Source of the DNA: Armatimonadota bacterium
Lineage (GTDB): Bacteria > Bacteroidota > Ignavibacteria > OLB7
Direction: 5' to 3'
Length of the DNA: 54,035 nucleotides
Assembly (NCBI GenBank): GCA_020850315.1
Contig: JADZEY010000046.1
Location: forward strand, 1 to 54,035
Part shown: one piece after another, positions 46,801-53,245 of the stretch
Layout of the letters: each line of letters begins with the position of its first letter
How positions within the stretch are numbered: position 1 is the stretch's first letter
Notes under the pieces: model-generated
Databases searched by the model: none
What the model saw: only the letters and a program-made list of their open reading frames with translations
Told to the model about the DNA's origin: nothing
Made by a program: the position numbers and the translations under genes

Positions 46801-47267
46801 ACATGGATGGTATCGTAGGCGATGGCGTTGGTACAAATTTCCCCGAAGTCAATGTCGGCGGTGTCCAGCGAAGCAGTATAAATTTTCAGTTCCCCCGAAA
46901 GTACCACTGTCCGCTGTGGGTTGCTGGGATCGTTGCTGTTGACCGCCAAGGTTGCCGAGCGTGGCCCAAGCCCGCTGGGTTTCAGGCGGATCACCACATA
47001 GGCGCTATCGCCACGGCGCACCGTAAACGAGCCCGCAGGGCGAAGGATGGTGAAATCCGATCCGCTTGGTGATAGCGAGGTGCTGCTGATGGTAAGGTCA
47101 GCATCGCCAGTGTTCTTGATTTTAACGGAATCAATCAAAACGGAATCGCACAGCACCAAACCGAGTGCTTGCGAAGGGGGAACTTCAATCCGTGGGCCAG
47201 CAGTTAGTAGCGTGGTTGCACTAACCAAGATGGCCAGAAGTAGGAAGATTCGGTAGAAAAGTCTCAT
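43839..47267 (-). CDS. Large choice-of-anchor-D/cohesin-like T9SS protein, paralogue of the 36264 gene
   Basis: A protein of 1142 residues from the ATG at 47267 (MRLFYRIFLLLAILVSATTL, a signal peptide); the 38 codons upstream are not signal-like. It is built of repeated choice-of-anchor-D units (NTGDADLTISSTSLSPSGSD ... VVIRLKPSGLGPRSATLAVN), a cohesin-like segment starting GAPGDTILIPIILQSS, and a T9SS domain SPNPFNPSTEIVFETV ending PSGLYYAELTTPTQRSLRR. The final ~250 residues align with the paralogue at 36264 over GAFGI..NPFNPST..FETV and LTTPTQRS. It lacks the glycine-rich block. The sorting and repeat classes are firm; the ligand is unknown. Confidence 0.85.
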   Translation of the reverse strand: MRLFYRIFLLLAILVSATTLLTAGPRIEVPPSQALGLVLCDSVLIDSVKIKNTGDADLTISSTSLSPSGSDFTILRPAGSFTVRRGDSAYVVIRLKPSGLGPRSATLAVNSNDPSNPQRTVVLSGELKIYTASLDTADIDFGEICTNAIAYDTIHVLYDGGIDGSIGQITLSNGADVKTFQIIRPDSTSESRSLKSQRDTQQVIIAFSPIQPGAFSNVLQIPVGQCNLILRVNVRGTAIDIDARLNSASSVNFGKVPVGRPPAQTSVTLQQWGRSSGRIIDLFVRPPQYASEFILPMGIIGRVLGPSFVESFNFSYRPTKLLKIDSAFMCVVFGGGSCLDTVCVKVQGEGVAPLLLFDRAQLSYSADSCSEPVEKIFDTVYLHNYGTYPANIGSASSNNSRITIKEPLNTNLIQPGDSLRVVIQIEPTKAGATTAKIILPTDDPDSTKREMVIDITLKLESTVIKLLLPDSTPVPSGIDFGTAYGCGPRTDTFRLKNAGTLQAVVTGGFAQGTAFKLSPPPPYPLLGNADTAIAVLFDPPTPGEYRDTLMLQNGSCSDQVIRVAVAGRRYQVSQQVTGIDFGPSVVGQTRYGSSTFINTSKTPLDTKMRVVDAFVRPPTPEFVIPSKAQFPIEIAPNEDFTFDVMYQPTGPTTSAAELCFVTENPCLDTICVPLDGSGVQSDIFARQSVLNFGTRFTCQSDTTLQLAILNLGNLPLQVLDLVLTDPGAVAFEQVSTVTKPHQLQPKDSLMVTYRFIASRAPADGIVTATLKIISDDSRQDTLNVLLTGRRRSYSVSAPAFVDFGRTLAGVPPSPTRTVTLVNNSPDTVRIDRFDIRPPYTILPPVPSKLGPGDTVMLTVEFTPADTLIYNDTLRVIFGGVCVDTTLTALTGEGRPPVAGFSEIIIPTTLTGAPGDTILIPIILQSSNLLEEVGATTVRLRLRYNHSMLEPLRFADGTGRFGKKEATSIARVLNRKVQGDEMLLTVELTNNPIPTAPDTLGMIEAAVLLGNSTTTPIRIDSLGWADVLMKNTQSDGLFTLKGYCDAGGSRLLKVSGAFGIISISPNPFNPSTEIVFETVERGPTTLAIYNAAGQRVATLVDRENLPVQAHVRSWDATPFPSGLYYAELTTPTQRSLRRLVLAK

Positions 47268-47734
47268 GGAGCTCAGTTCGGTTCGGCAGAAAGGCTTCAA
47301 CGTATGTTTGTGCATCGCAGCCGATGCAACGCAAAGCAATACCACGGAGGCTACGGCTGCATGGTGTGAGTGCGCGACCATGACACCATAACCGTAGGAG
47401 AGTTATCCTCCCGTGATACCATCACACTGCCGTAACAATCGGCGGGCAAAATAGCTAAAGTTTCTCAAGAAGGTGATTGGCCAATGGTAAGGAATAACAA
47501 GCGGTGAATGGCCAAGCAATGGCTGGTAGCAGGGTGGCTGGGGGAAACCTATTCCCCACAACAAAAAAGCAACTGCACCGAAGCTGCCATACCGCCAGAT
47601 GGTATCACCCAGATGGTATCACCATGCAGTGGCATGGCCCGGCAACAAACTTCGGTGCAGTTGAATAGTATTCGGTCGTGTTCAGCAAAGGATTGCAGAT
47701 CTGTGCCTTCCACCCTTTGCCACTTCGGTCTGCG
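47268..47734. other. 467-base gap with a large inverted repeat
   Basis: Between the two minus-strand genes. It contains the 94-base inverted repeat described separately (47570-47663). No gene is supported. Confidence 0.6.
47570..47663. repeat. 94-base inverted repeat with internal tandem repeat
   Basis: The arms CAACTGCACCGAAG (47570-47583) and CTTCGGTGCAGTTG (47650-47663) pair perfectly over 14 bp. Between them lie two tandem copies of CAGATGGTATCACC (47596-47609, 47610-47623) and an ATGC-AGTG-GCAT hairpin. It may serve as a terminator for the gene ending at 47735 (minus), but the loop is long. Confidence 0.6.
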
Positions 47735-48274
47735 CTACGGCTCCTTCACTGCTTCAACGGCTTCCACAATCGCGGCAAGCGCTTCTTCCTCCAGCTTCCC
47801 GTTCGATTTCCAGTAGTGCCACTGGTTGGTGAATCGTTTCTCGTAGCCGCTTAACACCGCCAGCACCCGCACCGCCACACGGTTCCCCTCGAACTGTTCG
47901 AACGTCACATTGATTTTTCCCCGCCCAACGGTCCATCCTGGCGAACGGATGTAAGGGACATCGCCATAGACCGACATCACTTCGTAGAAATCATCATCCT
48001 CGGTGGCAAATTTTTTGTAGGCGGTTTCAATCAGCGAACGTTTTTTGCTGGAGTACGCAACCTCGTATCCCGTTTTCTCCAATCCCTGCTTCACAGCTTT
48101 GAACACCACGTCGAAATCCTTGGTGAACTCATACTCCAATGCCGTGCCCATGGTGTCGGCAGCAACTTGGGGGTTATCGGTGGATGGTTGTGGGGCATCC
48201 CCTTCCTGGGCGCTGGCAACCGCACAGCTTAGGAAGAACGCCATGGCAAGAAGCAGTTGTGCAAAGGTCTTCAT
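47735..48274 (-). CDS. Exported protein of unknown function
   Basis: A protein of 179 residues with a Sec signal peptide (MKTFAQLLLAMAFFLSCAVASAQ). The rest is an alpha/beta domain (ALEYEFTKDFDVVFKAVKQG, KKRSLIETAYKKF, GRGKINVTFEQFEGNRVAVR) with a charged C-terminal helix, similar in plan to small periplasmic or lipoprotein domains of the DUF3568 kind; this is not firm. There is no lipobox (SC-A-V at the end of the signal peptide is a weak one, C17 in FLSC). A CAAAAATA (reverse TATTTTTG) at 48411-48418 could be a -7 element. Confidence 0.6.
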   Translation of the reverse strand: MKTFAQLLLAMAFFLSCAVASAQEGDAPQPSTDNPQVAADTMGTALEYEFTKDFDVVFKAVKQGLEKTGYEVAYSSKKRSLIETAYKKFATEDDDFYEVMSVYGDVPYIRSPGWTVGRGKINVTFEQFEGNRVAVRVLAVLSGYEKRFTNQWHYWKSNGKLEEEALAAIVEAVEAVKEP

Positions 48275-48439
48275 AACTCTATTTCGTGGAGGATGTTGTG
48301 AGAATTACCGTGAGAATAATGTTGGCGTGCGTCAAGTGGGCGATTGCTTCCCCGGGCTTGCCAACCAAAGTTGGCCCCATGACAACCGGAGCCAAACGAA
48401 GGTTTAGCCGCAAAAATACAACCGGGCAAGGAAGTTTCA

Positions 48440-49411
48440 TCATGGCCGGGTGATGTTGTTGTGGGCAAGGGCCGAGCGAATCATGGCAAAGGTCAGCGGC
48501 AGCATAATCTCGTGATGTCCGGTGAAAGTGAAACCCCGCCCGCCATCTTGAGTGGGGCGTTGCACCACATTCACCCGTGGGCGGTAGTGCTGGATCATGT
48601 CGAAATTTGCCGTGGTGAAATGGAAGGCATCGGCTCCCAAATTCCGCGCAACGGTCAGTGCTTTCAGGAAGACTTCCGGCAGGATCACTGCCGACCCAGC
48701 GTTCATCACCACCCCACCGTTGCCAAGCCCGAACAGCTGGTGGCACAGCCCACGGAAATCGCGGAAACTGAGCTCACCCGTGGCTTCGCCGCTCATGGTT
48801 GGTTGCTGGTGGATAATGTCGGTTCCGATTGCTGCGTGGATTGTAATCGGGATCCCAAGCCGCACGCACGTTGCCATGATTGAAGGGCGGCCAGTGTTCG
48901 CGTTCAGCAGCCGTTCCCCCAATGCCTCCCCAAATCCGATTTCTTTGTCTTCCCCTTCCCAAGCTTGGCGCAGCGTTCCGTTGATAAACTCGCCAGTCTC
49001 CCGCGACATCCCAAACGTGCCGTCGGTGATGGTTGCTGCCACGTCCTCCGAGGTCTCGCCGAACAAACAGCTTTCGGTGTCGTGGATTGCCGCAGCCGAG
49101 TTCATCGCCACGCCGGTCAGGATGCGGCGTTCCAGCAGGTCGCAGAGTAGCGGGGCCAGCCCCACTTTCACCACGTGTGCCCCCATCATCAGGATGAACG
49201 GCTTCCCAAGCCTGACCGCATCGGCAGCCCGCGCCACAAACTCCTTCAGTTCCCGCGCCACAAGAATATCCGGCAGTGAATCAATGAATTGGTCGAAGGT
49301 TCCCCCGGGCGGCAATGGTCGCGCCCACTCCGATTCGGACACCTTGCTGTGGCGGCCAGCAATGGAGATTAGGGAGATGCTGGAAAGATCCGTTTTTGGG
49401 TAGCGTGACAT
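48440..49411 (-). CDS. Deoxyhypusine-synthase-like conserved protein
   Basis: A protein of 323 residues. The segments MMGAHVVKVGLAPLLCDLLE, ETSEDVAATITDGTFGMSRE, then HAAIGTDIIHQQPTMSGEAT, GSAVILPEVFLKALTVARNL, TTANFDMIQHYRPRVNVVQR and GHHEIMLPL match a widespread bacterial family that I recall as related to deoxyhypusine synthase (NAD-binding fold). The H-x-x-I-G-T-D motif supports NAD-type binding. I do not see the GGGxxKHH lysine motif of true deoxyhypusine synthases, so enzyme activity is uncertain. No EF-P/eIF5A-like gene lies nearby. It is soluble. Confidence 0.55.
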   Translation of the reverse strand: MSRYPKTDLSSISLISIAGRHSKVSESEWARPLPPGGTFDQFIDSLPDILVARELKEFVARAADAVRLGKPFILMMGAHVVKVGLAPLLCDLLERRILTGVAMNSAAAIHDTESCLFGETSEDVAATITDGTFGMSRETGEFINGTLRQAWEGEDKEIGFGEALGERLLNANTGRPSIMATCVRLGIPITIHAAIGTDIIHQQPTMSGEATGELSFRDFRGLCHQLFGLGNGGVVMNAGSAVILPEVFLKALTVARNLGADAFHFTTANFDMIQHYRPRVNVVQRPTQDGGRGFTFTGHHEIMLPLTFAMIRSALAHNNITRP

Positions 49412-49517
49412 TGAACGATTGAAGTTGGACGTATGCGAATTAGAGCCGAACTATCGGTAGGCGCAAGCCCATCTGGCGGGGTTCTGAGATGATCCCGAAC
49501 CACACTGCCCTCCGCTT

Positions 49518-49548
49518 GATGCTTCGACAGGTTTTAGCATAAGCGGGT
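49518..49548 (-). repeat. Dispersed intergenic repeat, copy 4
   Basis: TGATGCTTCGACAGGTTTT and AGCATAAGCGGGTG form the inverse of copy 1. It overlaps the following hairpin. Confidence 0.6.
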
Positions 49549-49570
49549 GAGTGAACTCACCCGCTTATGC
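49537..49570 (-). terminator. Terminator hairpin between the WYL and DHS-like genes
   Basis: A perfect 14-bp stem (49537-49550 with 49557-49570) with a 6-base loop lies 13 bases after the WYL stop, which reads on the minus strand. The run AAAACC follows on the + side of the left arm, giving GGTTTT after the stem on the minus strand. Confidence 0.65.
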
Positions 49571-49583
49571 AACACACAGCAAG

Positions 49584-50591
49584 TTACTCACCCGAGTAGC
49601 TCTTCACCACATTGATTGCATCCTGAAGAATTGTGTCGGCAAGCTGTTGTGGTTCCAGCACCTTCACCCCTGCACCCCAACCGCGAACCCAATTCGCGAC
49701 TTCTTTCAGCCCTGCAACCTCCATGCTCACAATCAGGCTTCCATCGGGAAGGGTCTGCTCAATCTGTTGTGTGGGGAAGTAGTTTTTCCGGTGGAACGCC
49801 CGCGAAAGCTCGGGGGTCACATGAAGCCGTGCAACGTACGGATCGCCGCCAACAGCATACAGGGTGTCGCGGAAGGCCTCGGCAGCGTCGAACTCTTCCG
49901 GTATTTCAAATGTGGCGTTCTGGTCGGTTTCGGGATCGCATAGCTGCGCGGTGGCGATGTCGGCAATGGCAAAATTCCGCATGGCCTGGCGTTGGTGGCA
50001 GTATCCAACCAGCAGCCACGACCCCTGCCGAAACGCCAAGCAGTAGGGGTCAATTTTGCGCCCGGTTGATTGCGCGCCAGACGATGCCGTGTAATCTATC
50101 CGAACGCTTCGCCGCTCGATAATCCCCTGCCGTAGGGTGCCGAAGGTGGCTGCATGAATGGGAACTTCCGGGGCATCGCTGAAGTGCCAGTTCCGTGGTT
50201 CGTCGCGAAGGTCCAGCGATTCGGTTTGCGATTCCAATGCGTGCAGCAGCTTCCCGAAACCAGATTTCAGCGACTTGCTAAGGGGGGTGGTTCCAAGCAT
50301 TGCGGTTGCCGCTTGGGCCGCCACCGATAGTGCCAACATCTCCTGATCGCTCAGTTCAATCGTCCTGATATTGTGGATCCGCTGATCTTCTGGAATCGAA
50401 AAATACTTGTGGCGATGCTCGGTTCGGCTATCAATCGGAATCCCGGCGGCTTGAAGCTCCTTAATTGCGCGGCGCACTTGGCGTTCGCCAACCCCAAGCC
50501 GCTGCATCAGTTGGTTGGTGGAGAACTCCCCTTCGGTGTTCAGCAGTTGCAGCAACAGTTGTCGGGTTGATGGTGGCATGGAGTTGTTCAT
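49584..50591 (-). CDS. WYL-domain transcriptional regulator with DeoR-type HTH
   Basis: A protein of 335 residues from the ATG at 50591; ATG 50579 is also possible. The long upstream frame is non-coding in character. N-terminal winged helix: FSTNQLMQRLGVGERQVRRA with IKELQAAGIPIDS. A WYL domain covers about residues 145-230 (IIERRSVRIDYTASSG, RKIDPYCLAFRQGSWLLVGY) and is followed by a WCX-type C-terminal extension (YVARLHVTPELSRAFHRKNY). WYL domains sense small ligands or nucleic acids. The target regulon is not evident; the DHS-like gene lies 172 bases downstream on the same strand. Confidence 0.88.
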   Translation of the reverse strand: MNNSMPPSTRQLLLQLLNTEGEFSTNQLMQRLGVGERQVRRAIKELQAAGIPIDSRTEHRHKYFSIPEDQRIHNIRTIELSDQEMLALSVAAQAATAMLGTTPLSKSLKSGFGKLLHALESQTESLDLRDEPRNWHFSDAPEVPIHAATFGTLRQGIIERRSVRIDYTASSGAQSTGRKIDPYCLAFRQGSWLLVGYCHQRQAMRNFAIADIATAQLCDPETDQNATFEIPEEFDAAEAFRDTLYAVGGDPYVARLHVTPELSRAFHRKNYFPTQQIEQTLPDGSLIVSMEVAGLKEVANWVRGWGAGVKVLEPQQLADTILQDAINVVKSYSGE

Positions 50592-50855
50592 ACGGTTGGG
50601 AATAATGCTGTGTGTGTTTGTGGGAAACGCTGTGGCCAATGGTGGCGGCATCTCAGCTGTTCGGTTTGTTCGGTGCAAAGCTGGATAAGGGGCCGCGCCA
50701 CACCGGACGTGATGTGTCCGGATAGGGGGGGAAGAAGTGGAGTTCATCCAAAAGTAGCCGATTGCTTGCATTCCCACCAACAGATCCGTCCCCCAAAGGC
50801 GTTTGTTGTTGGTGGGGGGATGCTGAAGCCATCTCGGTTTCGTACTTTTACGGCC

Positions 50856-51569
50856 ATGCTGCCGAAGCTCTTCACATTCTATCCACGCTTGGGTATCCGC
50901 TTCCTGACAAGTTGCGCCATTGCTGTGCTGCTGATAGCCTTGCCATCGGTTGCCCAAGAAGAAGATTCTGCGGCCATTCTTCTTCGCGCTGGGAACGCGC
51001 TGCGCGATAGCTTCGACTACAACGCGGCCATCAGCCACTACCAGCGTGCGTTGGATCACAACCCAAACAACCTTGCGGCTGTCCGCCAGATCGCCTTTGC
51101 CTATCTGGAAGTTGGGAACGTGGATCGCTCGCTGGATATGGCGTTGCAAGGGGCGCGGCTGCAATCGGAGTGGCTACCGGAGTTCAACGCGCTGGCTGCG
51201 CTGGATTACAACTACGCAATCATCATCAGCGAGTATCACGAAAACATAGTTCACCGCCCCGATTCAGATGTTGTTGCTTTCCGGGCCTATCAACACGATT
51301 TGCCAGAGGGGGCCGCTAAAATTTTTGGACTGGGGCTAACATACTGGGCCATGGGGCGCACCCAAGCTGCCGAAGAATGCTTGCAAGAAGCGATGGAGTT
51401 GGATACTGCCTCCGAAGCGCCATTTATTCTTGGGCTGATGCGGCTACAACAGGGGCGATACCGCGAGGCCAAAGCGATGCTGGAAAAGTTTCTTCATCCA
51501 GACTCGTTCCTTGCAGCACGGGTCCGGCTGCTGATCGAAAATATCCAACGGAAGGAAGGGGAGCCGTAG
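50856..51569 (+). CDS. Exported TPR protein
   Basis: A protein of 237 residues from the ATG at 50856. Signal peptide MLPKLFTFYPRLGIRFLTSC followed by AIAVLLIALPSVAQEED. TPR units: DYNAAISHYQRALDHNPNNL, then AFAYLEVGNVDRSLDMALQG, LTYWAMGRTQAAEECLQEAM and LMRLQQGRYREAKAMLEKFL. It is periplasmic or outer-membrane associated and probably a protein-binding scaffold. The WD40 gene starts 38 bases later, so the two are probably cotranscribed. Confidence 0.78.
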   Translation: MLPKLFTFYPRLGIRFLTSCAIAVLLIALPSVAQEEDSAAILLRAGNALRDSFDYNAAISHYQRALDHNPNNLAAVRQIAFAYLEVGNVDRSLDMALQGARLQSEWLPEFNALAALDYNYAIIISEYHENIVHRPDSDVVAFRAYQHDLPEGAAKIFGLGLTYWAMGRTQAAEECLQEAMELDTASEAPFILGLMRLQQGRYREAKAMLEKFLHPDSFLAARVRLLIENIQRKEGEP

Positions 51570-51607
51570 CCGGGGATTTCAGCATATTCTTAACTAATCA
51601 ACCAACA

Positions 51608-52978
51608 ATGCTGCCATCACGATTACTCCGTCTGCTCTTGTTCGGTCTCTGTCTGCTCACCATTTCTGGGAAGGCGCAGACCGTTTTGCAGCACGGGGCA
51701 GCGGTGACATCAGCCGTTTTTAGCCCCGATGGCCGGCATGTGCTGACCAGTAGCTACGACAGCACAGCCGTGATCTGGGATGCTGCCACCGGGGCAAAGC
51801 AAATCACCATGAAAGGGCACCGCTCGCGGATCATCTGCGCCTACTACAACGCAACTGGTGATCGGGTGGTGACCGCAAGCTGGGACAGCACCGCCCGCGT
51901 GTGGGATGCGGCAACCGGAAACCAGCAATTGGTGCTGCAAGGGCACACCGCAAACGTGCGGCTGGCACTGTTTAGCAACAATGGTGAGCGAATTATCACC
52001 ACTGGCGAGGATGGAACCGCACGAGTTTGGGATGCCGCAAACGGGGTCTTGCTGCAGACCTTGAAGGCCGACACTATCCCCGGTTTTTTTACCGCGCAGT
52101 TCAATCCCGCCGGAACGCGGGTGGTGACAGCCGGGCGCGGGCGCGACAGCACCGCGCAGATTTGGGACGCAGCAACGGGTGAACTTCTGCACACCCTGCG
52201 CGGGCACCAAGGTTCGCTGAATTATGCTGAGTTCAGCCACGACGGACGGCTGGTGATCTCGGCGGGGTTCGACAAAACCGCCCGTATCTGGAATGCCGAA
52301 ACTGGCGCACAAGTGCACATCTTCAACGGCCACACCGACCGTGTTCGCACTGCATATTTCAGCCAAGATGATTCCCGCATCATCACCGCCAGCTTCGACA
52401 TGACCGCACGGATTTGGGATGCCAACACCGGAGCGCAACTGCACAACTTGGCGATGCACATGGATCGGGTACGCGATGCACGGTTCAGCCCCGACGGCAA
52501 TCTTGCTGCCAGCGCGGGGTTCGATGGTGGGGCGTTGATTTGGGACACCAAAACCGGCGACACCACACGGCTACTGCTTGGCCACAGCGCGCCACTCTAC
52601 AGTGCGGTGTTCAACCCCGATGCCACAAAAGTGGTGACGTGCAGCGATGACCGCACCGCCATGATCTGGAAGCTGAACCCAACCAGCTCGGCCCCGGGCA
52701 GCATGGCATCTGCCGCAATCGGGCCGCTGCTGCAACTGGTACCGAACCCCGCAACGGGGGGAACGGTGGTGCGGATCCCGGCACCAGCCGAAACGCCCTT
52801 GCGGGTGGTGGTGGCAACGGTGGTGGGGGAAACCGTGATGGTGAAAGAAATGGCCGTTGGGGAGTCATCGCTGGTGCTGCCGCTTGGATCGCTTCCCGTT
52901 GGCCTGTACCACGTGGCAGTGGAAGGGGGGAACCCCACCAACCATATCCGGGCATGGCTGCACGTTGCCGAAGAGTAG
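51608..52978 (+). CDS. Exported WD40 propeller with T9SS-like C-terminal domain
   Basis: A protein of 456 residues from the ATG at 51608, chosen because it opens a signal peptide (MLPSRLLRLLLFGLCLLTIS). Eight WD40 repeats follow, each ending in a strand such as TARVWDAATG, TARIWDANTG or TAMIWKLNP. The repeats start with GH-x-x-x-V-x-x-A-x-F-S-P-D-G (some variants), enough for a closed propeller. The last ~75 residues (QLVPNPATGGTVVRIPAPAE ... GLYHVAVEGG ... AWLHVAEE) resemble a T9SS sorting domain, although the basic end is missing. Bacterial WD40 proteins with export signals are less common than cytoplasmic ones. It likely acts as a surface interaction module with the upstream TPR protein. 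Confidence 0.82.
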   Translation: MLPSRLLRLLLFGLCLLTISGKAQTVLQHGAAVTSAVFSPDGRHVLTSSYDSTAVIWDAATGAKQITMKGHRSRIICAYYNATGDRVVTASWDSTARVWDAATGNQQLVLQGHTANVRLALFSNNGERIITTGEDGTARVWDAANGVLLQTLKADTIPGFFTAQFNPAGTRVVTAGRGRDSTAQIWDAATGELLHTLRGHQGSLNYAEFSHDGRLVISAGFDKTARIWNAETGAQVHIFNGHTDRVRTAYFSQDDSRIITASFDMTARIWDANTGAQLHNLAMHMDRVRDARFSPDGNLAASAGFDGGALIWDTKTGDTTRLLLGHSAPLYSAVFNPDATKVVTCSDDRTAMIWKLNPTSSAPGSMASAAIGPLLQLVPNPATGGTVVRIPAPAETPLRVVVATVVGETVMVKEMAVGESSLVLPLGSLPVGLYHVAVEGGNPTNHIRAWLHVAEE

Positions 52979-53245
52979 CGTTGTGGGTGCGTGGGGAAGA
53001 TTCCCCAAAATTTTGCTTGGCTATCTGCCAAATCTTCAGTACAATAGTGTCGGCTTGCAAGAATGCTGCTTGGCAGCGGAAACTTCCGTCCTATAGTGTG
53101 TGTTCTGCTTGCGCTGCAATCCCCCCCTCTATCACTCCTTCCTCCTACTCCAAACCCCTCATAGAGTATGCAATCGCTGCATACTCAACCGATGTTCGAT
53201 TGGCTACGAAACGTTCAACATATCCATAAACCGGAGTTTCATCAG
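52979..53245. other. Upstream region of the 3' truncated secreted gene
   Basis: It contains a weak GGGGA-AGAT-TCCCC hairpin (52993-53006) after the WD40 gene and a repeat-related hairpin at 53164-53186. No promoter match of the TAnnTTTG type was found. Confidence 0.5.
53159..53190 (+). repeat. Repeat-like hairpin related to 27985 and 30776
   Basis: CATAGAGTATG..CTGCATACTCAACC resembles CATAAAGTATG..CGCATTACTCTGTCA and CATAGAGTGTG..CTGCATTCTGTCA. GAGTATGCA (53164-53172) pairs perfectly with TGCATACTC (53178-53186). Confidence 0.5.

Noticed and set aside
47570-47663. Integron attC site
   Set aside because: The arms form a long palindrome, but the RYYYAAC and GTTRRRY boxes do not fit and no integrase is present.
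48440-49411. Link between the DHS-like protein and EF-P modification for the polyproline protein
   Set aside because: No known bacterial pathway uses such a protein on EF-P and no EF-P gene is nearby, so I report only the protein itself.
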